In this document: piece after piece, positions 1-5,703 of the stretch
Numbering within the stretch: position 1 is the first letter of the stretch
Layout of the letters: each line of letters starts with the position of its first letter
Source of the DNA: Nitriliruptorales bacterium
Lineage (GTDB): Bacteria; Actinomycetota; Nitriliruptoria; Euzebyales; Egibacteraceae
Length of the DNA: 6,651 nucleotides
NCBI GenBank assembly: GCA_007126835.1
Contig: SLAO01000047.1
Location: 1 to 6,651 of the forward strand
Direction: 5' to 3'
Program-made: the position numbers and the translations under genes
Notes under the pieces: model-generated
Database searches by the model: none
Told to the model about the DNA's origin: nothing
What the model saw: the letters and a program-made list of their open reading frames with translations, nothing else

Positions 1-63
1 AAGGCCGATGCCCGGCCCGAGCGTGGCGAGGCCGTAGACGAGGCCATTACCCAGGTTCTCCAT
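1..63 (-). CDS. atpE: ATP synthase F0 subunit c (partial, N-terminus only)
   Basis: The 21 visible codons begin with ATG at 63-61 and encode MENLGNGLVYGLATLGPGIG followed by L; the gene leaves the window at its left edge. The GLA..GPGIG pattern is the usual start of the first transmembrane helix of subunit c, the proteolipid that forms the proton-driven rotor ring of F-type ATP synthase. The ion-binding carboxylate lies in the second helix and is not visible. The start is secured by a near-perfect Shine-Dalgarno (AAGGAGG, 69-75) five bases upstream. The gene follows atpB after 58 bases, the normal a-then-c order of atp operons. The identification is confident despite the short fragment because context and N-terminal sequence agree. 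Confidence 0.9.
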   Translation of the reverse strand, partial: MENLGNGLVYGLATLGPGIGL

Positions 64-68
64 GCGTT

Positions 69-75
69 CCTCCTT
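69..75 (-). promoter_or_regulatory. Strong Shine-Dalgarno of atpE
   Basis: The minus strand reads AAGGAGG, then AACGC, then ATG. This is the strongest ribosome binding site in the window. It suits subunit c, which is needed in many more copies per enzyme than subunit a. Confidence 0.85.
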
Positions 76-94
76 GCGGCGACCCTCGCGCCGC
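76..94 (-). other. GC-only hairpin immediately upstream of the atpE Shine-Dalgarno
   Basis: In the mRNA sense, GCGGCG (94-89), a seven-base loop CGAGGGT and CGCCGC (81-76) form a perfect six-pair GC stem. It ends exactly where AAGGAGG begins. It lies in the 58-base atpB-atpE gap. There is no U-tract, so it is not a typical intrinsic terminator. A role as an RNA processing or stability element, or in setting atpE translation, is inference. Confidence 0.5.
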
Positions 95-121
95 GCGCTT
101 GCAACGGTCAGTCGATACGGG

Positions 122-940
122 TTAGTGGGCGGGCTCCACCGACGAGGCGATGTAGACCGCAGTGAGCATCGTGAAGATGTACGCCTGCAGGGTGATGATC
201 AGCAGCTCGAAGCCGAAGACCAGCGGGCTCGCGACGAGGCCGAACACCCCGACCATCCACCCCACTGGCATCGACGGCAGGAACACGTGGATGGTCACGA
301 GCGTGATCACCACGAGGATGTGGCCGGCGACCATGTTCGCGAAGAGTCGGATCGCCAGGGTGAACGGCCGCAGCACCAGGTTCGAGACCACCTCGATGGG
401 CGTCAGGATCACATAGAGGAACTTCGGCACGCCCGGCGGGAACGCGAGCTCCTTGAAGTAGTGACCGGCGCCTTGCTCCTTGATGCCGACCCCGACGAAG
501 ACCAGCCAGGAGATCAGCGCCAGGAACATCGGCCAGGCGATGCGTGACGTGGGCGGCAGCATCATGCCGGGAGTGATCTTCGCCACGTTCATGAAGAAGA
601 TGAACACCATCATCGTCGTGAGCAAGGGCACGAACCGCACACCCTTGGGCCCGATGATGGCGATGGCGATCTCGTTGCGGACGAAGTCGACGATCGCCTC
701 GCAGGCGGACTGCAGCTTGCCTGGCACGATCTTGGGGCTGCGGAACGCGATGACGAACAGCCCCCCAGCCACCAGCGTCATGAACCACGCGATCAGGATC
801 GTGCGGTTGATCCACAGGTCGAACCCCGCGATCTGGAACTCGATCACCGGGGGGAAGCTGAAGAGCGCGTTGATGGGGTCCAGCGCACCCTCGAACTCCC
901 CGCCCCATTCGGCGGCAGCGAGGACTGGCGGTGGTCTCAC
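122..940 (-). CDS. atpB: ATP synthase F0 subunit a
   Basis: A 272-residue integral membrane protein, normal length for subunit a, the stator half of the F0 proton channel that faces the c-ring. Several hydrophobic helices are visible, roughly 44-66, 104-122, 134-153, 173-197, 200-220 and 228-265. The family signature RLFANMVAGH holds the essential arginine at R198 (E. coli R210), and ITLQAYIF holds Q252 (E. coli Q252). The positions matching E. coli E219 and H245 are H207 and E245, the reciprocal arrangement known in other organisms. The chosen start is GTG at 940-938, whose GTGA overlaps the atpI stop by four bases. A GAGGAG Shine-Dalgarno (950-955) lies nine bases upstream. The open frame continues further upstream to 1183, but that stretch has no membrane or family character. 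The gene ends with TAA. Confident identification. Confidence 0.96.
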   Translation of the reverse strand: MRPPPVLAAAEWGGEFEGALDPINALFSFPPVIEFQIAGFDLWINRTILIAWFMTLVAGGLFVIAFRSPKIVPGKLQSACEAIVDFVRNEIAIAIIGPKGVRFVPLLTTMMVFIFFMNVAKITPGMMLPPTSRIAWPMFLALISWLVFVGVGIKEQGAGHYFKELAFPPGVPKFLYVILTPIEVVSNLVLRPFTLAIRLFANMVAGHILVVITLVTIHVFLPSMPVGWMVGVFGLVASPLVFGFELLIITLQAYIFTMLTAVYIASSVEPAH

Positions 941-1485
941 GGGTTCTGGCTCCTCGTCGTACCGGTCTCGACCCGGAACAGGTCCGGGCTGCGCGCCAGC
1001 AGGCGCAGCTCGTAGGCAAGCGTCACAGCGACGGCGACCGCCGTCGCGATGGCGAGGCTCTCGCGGTGCAGCCCTTCCACCCCGGATAGGGCAGCCAGCG
1101 CGGCAGCGTAGAGCAGCAGCCGTGCGAGCGCACCTCCGACCAGGACCCCCAGCGCACCGCCGTGACCACGGGCCGCTGCCCACGCCAGCGCCAGGGCCGA
1201 TCCCACGAACAACAACGCGACGAACGACAGCCCGATCGCTGCCCCCAGCACGCCGGGCCGACCAGCCACGGCTCCGGCCACGGCCAGGGTGGGAACCGCG
1301 GTGACGATCAGGGCGATCGCCGCGCCCAGGGCGAGTCGGCGCTCCCCTGCACCCGGCCGTGGTTGGCGCAGAGCGCCGGCGTCGGGTCCGGCCCGGTCGG
1401 CCTCATCGTCGGCGGGCCCAGGGTGGAAGTCGGCGTGGTCAGTTCCGGAGTCGGTGTGCCGGGGAGCCGCGGAGCCGTCAGACAC
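937..1485 (-). CDS. atpI: AtpI-like ATP synthase accessory membrane protein (subunit I family)
   Basis: A 182-residue protein with a hydrophilic Asp/Pro/Gly-rich N-terminus (about 1-49) and four hydrophobic segments (about 51-71, 78-103, 108-133 and 142-162), followed by a short polar tail. Four helices directly upstream of atpB match the ATP synthase I (AtpI) family, poorly conserved membrane proteins linked to c-ring assembly and, in some bacteria, to divalent cation supply. The start is GTG at 1485-1483, with a purine-rich Shine-Dalgarno (minus GGGGGGAG, 1493-1500) seven bases away; it overlaps the end of the preceding atpZ-like gene by eight bases. The N-terminal extension before the first helix is long for this small family. 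The family call rests on topology and position, since AtpI has no catalytic motif, so confidence is good but not absolute. Confidence 0.8.
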   Translation of the reverse strand: MSDGSAAPRHTDSGTDHADFHPGPADDEADRAGPDAGALRQPRPGAGERRLALGAAIALIVTAVPTLAVAGAVAGRPGVLGAAIGLSFVALLFVGSALALAWAAARGHGGALGVLVGGALARLLLYAAALAALSGVEGLHRESLAIATAVAVAVTLAYELRLLARSPDLFRVETGTTRSQNP

Positions 1486-1876
1486 CTGGGGTCTCCCCCC
1501 GCGCCCGGCCGCCAACGTCAGCGGGTCCCACCGACGCCGGCTTCCTGCCCGGCTGTTCCTGCGCGAGCGCGGGCTCTGAGGCCTGTCCGCGAGTGGCATC
1601 GTCGGTCTGCATCGCGTCGCGGCTGCGCAACCAGATGAGGTACAGGCCGGCGGCGTAGCCGATCAGGGCGCCGGCGACCATCACCCAGGGTTCCGTACCG
1701 AGCCACTGGTCCGCGAGCCACCCAAGCCCCATCCAGGTCAGGATGCCAGCGAGGAGCTCCATGCTGTAGACGGCAGACTGGTCCACGCCGCGCGCCAGGG
1801 CTCGCAAGGGCGGCGCCGGCGAAGCGGCGCGGGACTCGGTGTGAGGCCCCGATGGCCCCTGCTCAGGTGCCGTCAT
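1478..1876 (-). CDS. atpZ: AtpZ-type (ATP synthase gene 1 family) two-helix membrane protein
   Basis: A 132-residue protein with two close transmembrane helices (about 39-56 and 64-83) joined by the short loop DQWLGTEPW. The pattern G-W-L-A-D-x-W-L-G-T-x-P-W, then G-A-L-I-G-Y-A-A-G, is typical of the AtpZ/'ATPase gene 1' family found at the head of atp operons. AtpZ is thought to act with AtpI, in Mg2+/Ca2+ uptake or in F0 assembly. Both flanks are polar: 38 residues before helix 1, and a 49-residue tail rich in Gln, Pro and Gly that looks disordered. The start is ATG at 1876-1874. There is no Shine-Dalgarno in front of it; instead a promoter ends 11 bases upstream, suggesting near-leaderless translation. 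The open frame also runs back into wecA to 2392, which is a shadow. The internal ATG at residue 39 is a less likely alternative start. Confidence 0.8.
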   Translation of the reverse strand: MTAPEQGPSGPHTESRAASPAPPLRALARGVDQSAVYSMELLAGILTWMGLGWLADQWLGTEPWVMVAGALIGYAAGLYLIWLRSRDAMQTDDATRGQASEPALAQEQPGRKPASVGPADVGGRARGETPGV

Positions 1877-1880
1877 GGCG

Positions 1881-1917
1881 TGGCCGGAGTGTAGGCAGGC
1901 CCGAAACGGAGCGTCAA
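1881..1917 (-). promoter_or_regulatory. Putative sigma-70-type promoter for the atp genes
   Basis: On the minus strand, TTGACG (1917-1912) is followed after 18 bases by TACACT (1893-1888), a good -35/-10 pair for a GC-rich genome. The -35 contains the wecA TGA stop codon. Eleven bases separate the -10 from the atpZ ATG, so initiation about seven bases after the -10, near A1881, would leave only about five untranslated bases. This fits the lack of a Shine-Dalgarno at atpZ. The motif is seen; promoter activity is inferred. Confidence 0.55.
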
Positions 1918-3086
1918 AGTCCCTCGCGTCGCCCGGGTTCGGGCGGCGATGCGCTGGCCTGGCCGGCATCGGAGCTGCCGTCGACCACATCCCCGTTGCG
2001 CCGCCACCGCCACACCACGGCCCCGGCGATCGGCAACAGGCCGGTCGCGACCACCGCAGCCACCAGAGCGGTGGGCAGGACGCTGATCGCGACCGCCCCG
2101 AATGCCAGCACCGCAGAGCCGCCGTACATGATCGCGAGGGTGCCGCGGGGGGAGTGGCCGATCGCCAGCAGGCGGTGATGGAGGTGCCGCTTGTCGGGGG
2201 CGAAGACGCCTGACCCCGAGCCCAGCCGCCGCGCGATGGCCCACACGGTGTCGGCCAGCGGGACCGCGAGCACCAGCGCCGGGACCAGCACGGGCACCGA
2301 CACGGCCGCGAAGTCCGAGCGGGTCGGAGCCACGACGGGCCCCAGGGCGCTGATGCCCGCCGTGGCCAGCAGCAGCCCGAGCAGCAGCGCACCGGTGTCG
2401 CCCATGAACACCGACGCCGGCGGGCGGTTGTGCACCAGGAAGCCGAGGCAGGCGCCGACGATGACGCTGAGCAGCAGCGGGGCGATCGTGGGGATGTCCA
2501 GCCGGGTGGTCTCGGCCACGGCGGTCCACCACAGCAAGGCCGCGGCCGCGATGGCCACCATCCCCGCGGCGAGCCCGTCGAGCCCGTCGGTCAGGTTGAC
2601 GGCGTTGATCATCACCACGATGGCACCGATGGTGACCAGCCCGGCGAGCTCGGGCGTCAGCGCGACGATCGTCCCAGGGTCGCCCGGGATGTAGACGAAG
2701 CGCAGCACCACGCCGAACAGGACCAGCACGCCCGCGGCCATCACCTGCCCTGCGAGCTTGGCTGGTGCCCGCAGGCCGAAGACGTCGTCGATCACACCCA
2801 CGGCCACGACCGCGACGGCGGCCAGGCCGACGGCCAACGGCTCGCTGGTGGCGGAGAACACCTGCGAGAAGCTGTCGAGCTGGCTGGCCACGGCCAGGGC
2901 GGCCAGCACCCCGAGGAGGATCGCCAGGCCCCCGAGACGGGCCGTGGGGCGGTGGTGGACCCGACGGGGACCTGGGTGATCTACCGCCCCGACACGGAAC
3001 GACAGCCAGCGGGTAAGCGGTGTCAGCGACGCGACGACGCCCGCGGCGACGGCTCCGGCGACAAGGTGGTCGACCACTCCGGTCAC
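1914..3086 (-). CDS. wecA: WecA/TagO-type polyprenyl-phosphate GlcNAc-1-phosphate transferase
   Basis: A 390-residue polytopic membrane enzyme of the MraY/WecA/TagO family. The family transfers a sugar-1-phosphate, usually GlcNAc-1-P from UDP-GlcNAc, onto undecaprenyl or decaprenyl phosphate at the cytoplasmic face, starting cell-envelope glycan synthesis. Visible motifs, in order: VDHPGPRRVHHRPTARLGG (35-53), the catalytic Asp pair in VIDDVFGL (D100, D101), NAVNLTDGLDGL (161-172), FMGDTG (227-232) and the WecA/TagO-type HLHHRL (301-306); MraY differs at this last motif. About ten hydrophobic segments lie between them, and the C-terminus from about 360 is a polar tail. The start is GTG at 3086-3084, whose GTGA overlaps the glyA stop. 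No Shine-Dalgarno is evident, so translation probably depends on coupling to glyA. Mycobacterium tuberculosis has its wecA (Rv1302) at the same place before atp. The sugar specificity cannot be told from sequence alone. Confidence 0.92.
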   Translation of the reverse strand: MTGVVDHLVAGAVAAGVVASLTPLTRWLSFRVGAVDHPGPRRVHHRPTARLGGLAILLGVLAALAVASQLDSFSQVFSATSEPLAVGLAAVAVVAVGVIDDVFGLRAPAKLAGQVMAAGVLVLFGVVLRFVYIPGDPGTIVALTPELAGLVTIGAIVVMINAVNLTDGLDGLAAGMVAIAAAALLWWTAVAETTRLDIPTIAPLLLSVIVGACLGFLVHNRPPASVFMGDTGALLLGLLLATAGISALGPVVAPTRSDFAAVSVPVLVPALVLAVPLADTVWAIARRLGSGSGVFAPDKRHLHHRLLAIGHSPRGTLAIMYGGSAVLAFGAVAISVLPTALVAAVVATGLLPIAGAVVWRWRRNGDVVDGSSDAGQASASPPEPGRREGL

Positions 3087-4339
3087 GCGTAGATGGGGAA
3101 CCGCCCGGTCAGCTCGCCGACCTCGGCACGCACCGCGTCGACCTCGTCCTCGCTCTTGAGCACGCGACTGATCAGCCCGGCGATGTCGCGCATCTCGGCG
3201 GTGCCCATGCCCTGCGTTGTCACCGACGGCACGCCCACGCGAATGCCCGAGGCCACCATGGGCGGGTGTGCGTCGAAGGGGATGGTGTTCTTGTTGAGGG
3301 TGATTCCGGCCTGGTCGAGGCGCTTCTCGGCGACCTTGCCGGTCATGTCCTCGCCCAGGGTGGTGACGTCGGCGAGCAGCAGGTGCGTGTCGGTGCCGCC
3401 GGCGACCACGCGCAGCCCCTGGCCGGCGAGGGCCCCGGCGAGCTCGCGGGCGTTGGCGACGACCTGGGAGGCGTAGTCGCGGAACGCAGGCGTGGAAGCC
3501 TCCCCGAACGCGACGGCCTTTGCGGCGATGCTGTGCATCTGTGGACCGCCCTGCAGGAATGGGAAGACGGCCTTGTCCACGGCTTTGGCGTACTCCTCAC
3601 GGCAGAGGATCGCCCCGCCGCGGGGGCCTCGCATCGTCTTGTGCGTCGTGAACGTCACGATGTCGGCGTAGGGCACGGGGCTGGGGTGCGCGCCGCCGGC
3701 GACGAGCCCGCAGAAGTGCGCCGCGTCGACCATCAGCTTGGCGCCGACCTCGTCGGCGATGTCGCGGAACGCCGCGAAGTCGAGCTCGCGGGGGTACGCC
3801 GTGAAGCCGGCGAGCAGCACCTTGGGGCGGCTCTCGCGGGCGATGCGGCGCACCTGCTCGTAGTCGATCTGCTCGGTGTCCGGGTCCACGCCGTACGCGG
3901 CGATCTCATACCACTTGCCGCTGAAGTTGACGGGCGAACCGTGGGTCAGGTGGCCGCCGTGATCCAGCGACATCGCCATGAGCGTGTCGCCATGGCCAAG
4001 CCCCAGCGCGGTGAACGCCGCCATGTTGGCCTGCGCGCCCGAATGAGGCTGCACGTTCGCGTGCTCGGCGCCGAACAGGGCCGTGGCGCGGTCGCGGGCC
4101 AGGTTCTCGGCGATGTCGACGAACTCGCAGCCGCCGTAGTAGCGGCGGCCCGGGTAGCCCTCGGCGTACTTGTTGGTCAGCACGCTGCCCTGCGCGGCGA
4201 GCACCGCCGGCGACGTGAAGTTCTCGCTCGCGATCAACTGCAGGTACGAGCGCTGCCGTGCCAGCTCCGAGCGGATGGCGCCGGCAAGGTCGGGGTCGGC
4301 CGCCTCGAGCGCGTCGTAGTCGGGTCCCCAGCTGTTCAT
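3083..4339 (-). CDS. glyA: Serine hydroxymethyltransferase
   Basis: A 418-residue protein, the usual bacterial length. GlyA is a cytoplasmic PLP enzyme interconverting serine plus tetrahydrofolate with glycine plus 5,10-methylene-tetrahydrofolate, the main source of one-carbon units. The PLP-binding lysine is K234 in TTHKTMRGPRGG (231-242). D205 and H208 in VDAAHFCGLVAGG contact the cofactor ring, and NKYAEGYPGRRYYGG (56-70) carries the catalytic-site glutamate E60. R367 in SGIRVG matches the substrate-carboxylate arginine, and LIASENF (35-41) and QPHSGAQAN (97-105) are also intact. The start is ATG at 4339-4337, with ATGA overlapping the rpiB stop; GGAGGAG (4345-4351) lies five bases upstream. 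The frame stays open to 4453, but that extension is a shadow of rpiB. No key residue is missing, and the enzyme should be active. Confidence 0.98.
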   Translation of the reverse strand: MNSWGPDYDALEAADPDLAGAIRSELARQRSYLQLIASENFTSPAVLAAQGSVLTNKYAEGYPGRRYYGGCEFVDIAENLARDRATALFGAEHANVQPHSGAQANMAAFTALGLGHGDTLMAMSLDHGGHLTHGSPVNFSGKWYEIAAYGVDPDTEQIDYEQVRRIARESRPKVLLAGFTAYPRELDFAAFRDIADEVGAKLMVDAAHFCGLVAGGAHPSPVPYADIVTFTTHKTMRGPRGGAILCREEYAKAVDKAVFPFLQGGPQMHSIAAKAVAFGEASTPAFRDYASQVVANARELAGALAGQGLRVVAGGTDTHLLLADVTTLGEDMTGKVAEKRLDQAGITLNKNTIPFDAHPPMVASGIRVGVPSVTTQGMGTAEMRDIAGLISRVLKSEDEVDAVRAEVGELTGRFPIYA

Positions 4340-4818
4340 GTTGTCTCCTCCGAGTGGGCCTGGCGCGCCACCGAGGCCGCGTCCTGCTCGATCGCGGCGA
4401 GCAGGTCCACGCGGCGCTGATGACGCCCTCCGTCGAACGGGGTGTCGAGCCACAGTGCCACGATCTCCTCTGCAAGCCCAGACGCGACGATGCGTCCTCC
4501 CATCGAAAGCACGTTGGCGTCATTGTGCGATCGGCTCAACCGCGCGGTGTAAAGATCGTGGCACAGCGCCGCGCGCACGCCGCGCACTTTGTTGGCCGCG
4601 AGCTGCTCGCCCTGACCGGATCCACCCAGGACGATGCCACGGTCGGCGTCGCCGTTGGCGACGGCCAGCCCGACCGCCGCGCAGTAGGGCGGGTAGTCGA
4701 CTGGTTGCTCGCTGGAGGTGCCGAGATCAGCGACGTCGTGTCCCTGCTGGTCGAGCCAGTCGACCAAGTGGGCTTTGAGCGGATACCCCGCGTGGTCGGA
4801 TCCCACGGCGATGCGCAT
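4336..4818 (-). CDS. rpiB: Ribose-5-phosphate isomerase B
   Basis: A 160-residue RpiB/LacAB-family isomerase interconverting ribose 5-phosphate and ribulose 5-phosphate in the pentose phosphate pathway. The N-terminal GSDHAG (6-11) supplies substrate-binding D8 and H9. The central GGSGQGEQLAANK (65-77) is the actinobacterial version of the active-site loop: serine (S67) replaces the catalytic cysteine of the E. coli enzyme, and E71 matches the glutamate base (E75) described for the M. tuberculosis enzyme. SRSHNDANVL (95-104, H98) and GGRHQRRV (130-137) complete the site. The start chosen is ATG at 4818-4816, overlapping the tsaC-like TGA by one base, with GAGGAGGA (4825-4832) six bases upstream. 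A GTG one codon earlier is the alternative. The gene ends in an ATGA overlap with glyA. About 20 C-terminal residues after AIEQD are polar and unconserved. Confidence 0.95.
   Translation of the reverse strand: MRIAVGSDHAGYPLKAHLVDWLDQQGHDVADLGTSSEQPVDYPPYCAAVGLAVANGDADRGIVLGGSGQGEQLAANKVRGVRAALCHDLYTARLSRSHNDANVLSMGGRIVASGLAEEIVALWLDTPFDGGRHQRRVDLLAAIEQDAASVARQAHSEETT
4345..4351 (-). promoter_or_regulatory. Shine-Dalgarno deciding the glyA start
   Basis: The minus strand reads GGAGGAG, then ACAAC-type spacing to ATG at 4339. It lies inside the last codons of rpiB and excludes the longer glyA frame beginning at 4453. Confidence 0.8.
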
Positions 4819-5696
4819 CACCGGTCCTCCTCGTCGGCTTCGAGCGCTGCGGCGCTGTCGTCGGTGGTCTCGGGCCCAGCGCCCGCGTCGGCGTGGTCCG
4901 GGCTCGCTTCATCCGGGCTCGCTTCATCCGGGCTCGCTTCGTCCGGGCTCGCTTCATCCGGGCTCGCTTCATCCGGGCTCGCGTCGTCCGGGCTCGCGTC
5001 GTCTGGGCTCGCGTCGTCCGCGCCGGGCCCGGCCGCGCCGGCGTCCCCACCCGGGGCAGCCGCGCCGGGCTCGGGCAACTGCCCCGTAGCGGCGAGGACG
5101 TCGGATTCCGGCAGGGCACCCTGCCGCAGGAAGGTCACCACCTCCCCACGGGACACGTCCACGATGGTCGACCGCTCGCCCTCCCGCGTCCCGCCGTCGA
5201 GGTACAGGGCGACGCCGTCGCCAAAGTGCGCCCGAGCGGCGTCGGCGGTGGTAGCCGCCTCCCGACCACGGCGCGTCGCGCCGGTGCCCGCCAGCGGGCC
5301 GACCTCGTTGATCAGCTGCTGCAGGAAGGGCTCGTCTGGTAGCCGGACCGAGACGGTGCCACCCGTGTTGCCCAGGTCCCAGCTCATGCCCGTCATCGCA
5401 CGCAGCACCAGCGTCAGGGGACCCGGCCAGTGCTCGGCAGCCAGACGCTCGGCGACCTCGGGGACCTCGGCAGCCAGCGCCGAAAGCTGTCTGGGGCGTC
5501 CGATGAGGACCGGCAGCGGCCGGTTCCGTCCCGATCCGCGCACCCGCAGCAGCCGGCGTGTGGCTTGCGGTGAGAAGGCATCAGCCACCACGGCATAGAC
5601 CGTGTCTGTGGGCACGACGAGGAGACGACCGTCGCCAAGCGCCGTAACGGCACGCTCGAGCGCCTCCGGGTCGTCGATTGCCAGTGTGTCGCTCAC
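4818..5696 (-). CDS. tsaC: Divergent TsaC/Sua5 (YrdC-domain) protein with acidic repeat tail
   Basis: A 292-residue protein. Residues about 10-200 form a YrdC/TsaC/Sua5 domain; family enzymes make threonylcarbamoyl-AMP from threonine, bicarbonate and ATP for the t6A37 modification of ANN-decoding tRNAs. Recognisable blocks are VVPTDTVYAVVADAF (27-41), NRPLPVLIG (58-66), HWPGPLTLVLRA (89-100), GTVSVRLPDEPF (113-124), EVGPLAG (131-137) and GERSTIVDVSRGEVV (173-187). The hallmark KxR reads R53-G-S55, and the hallmark SxN (usually SAN.SG) reads G139-A-T141-R-R-G, so all four signature residues are changed. Residues 208-292 are an acidic, probably disordered tail (about 28 Asp/Glu, one Arg) containing eight S-P-D-(D/E)-A-type units. 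This is unlike the SUA5 domain of long Sua5 proteins. Start: GTG at 5696, ten bases after the prmC stop. Family membership is confident from domain and locus; whether it is catalytically active is open. Confidence 0.85.
   Translation of the reverse strand: MSDTLAIDDPEALERAVTALGDGRLLVVPTDTVYAVVADAFSPQATRRLLRVRGSGRNRPLPVLIGRPRQLSALAAEVPEVAERLAAEHWPGPLTLVLRAMTGMSWDLGNTGGTVSVRLPDEPFLQQLINEVGPLAGTGATRRGREAATTADAARAHFGDGVALYLDGGTREGERSTIVDVSRGEVVTFLRQGALPESDVLAATGQLPEPGAAAPGGDAGAAGPGADDASPDDASPDDASPDEASPDEASPDEASPDEASPDEASPDHADAGAGPETTDDSAAALEADEEDR
4825..4832 (-). promoter_or_regulatory. Shine-Dalgarno of rpiB inside the tsaC-like 3' end
   Basis: GAGGAGGA on the minus strand lies six bases before the rpiB ATG. 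It also encodes the Glu-Glu-Asp end of the preceding protein, so the acidic C-terminus and the binding site share bases. Confidence 0.75.
4897..5016 (-). repeat. In-frame 15-bp tandem repeat, eight units (coding minisatellite)
   Basis: Eight consecutive 15-bp units (plus-strand type tccgggctcgcttca) run from 4897 to 5016, inside the tsaC-like gene. On the coding strand they specify an Asp-(Asp/Glu)-Ala-Ser-Pro pentapeptide. The three units nearest the catalytic domain use GAC-GAC, the five distal ones GA(T/C)-GAA. Only a few third-position and Asp/Glu changes separate the units, as expected from recent slippage or unequal recombination. Any change in unit number keeps the reading frame, so length variation between strains would be tolerated. 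Confidence 0.97.
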
Positions 5697-5703
5697 GGGG
5701 CCG

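Noticed and set aside
76..94. Intrinsic terminator between atpB and atpE
   Set aside because: The stem is followed by a Shine-Dalgarno and not a U-tract, and terminating before subunit c would make no sense.
122..1183. 353-residue version of subunit a
   Set aside because: The extension lies inside atpI in another frame and lacks hydrophobic or family character; GTG at 940 has both a GTGA coupling and a Shine-Dalgarno.
1478..2392. 304-residue frame including atpZ and part of wecA antisense to nothing
   Set aside because: The upstream half is a same-strand out-of-frame shadow of wecA, rich in Arg/Cys/Trp/Pro; only the part from 1876 looks like a protein family.
3020..4420. 466-codon plus-strand open frame opposite glyA
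   Set aside because: It is a GC-rich antisense shadow of glyA. The translation is low in family-like motifs, rich in Arg/Gly/Val/His, and the opposite strand encodes an intact GlyA with all active-site residues.
3083..4453. 456-residue GlyA
   Set aside because: The first 38 residues are an Arg/Pro/Gly-rich shadow of rpiB; ATG at 4339 has an ideal Shine-Dalgarno and standard length.
4897..5016. CRISPR or mobile-element repeat
   Set aside because: The units are contiguous 15-mers that stay in frame within a coding sequence.
4258..5598. 446-codon plus-strand open frame crossing rpiB and the tsaC-like gene, with a Ser-Ser-Gly-Leu-Ala repeat
   Set aside because: The repeat is simply the 15-bp coding minisatellite read backwards. 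The frame crosses three real genes and has no recognisable domain.
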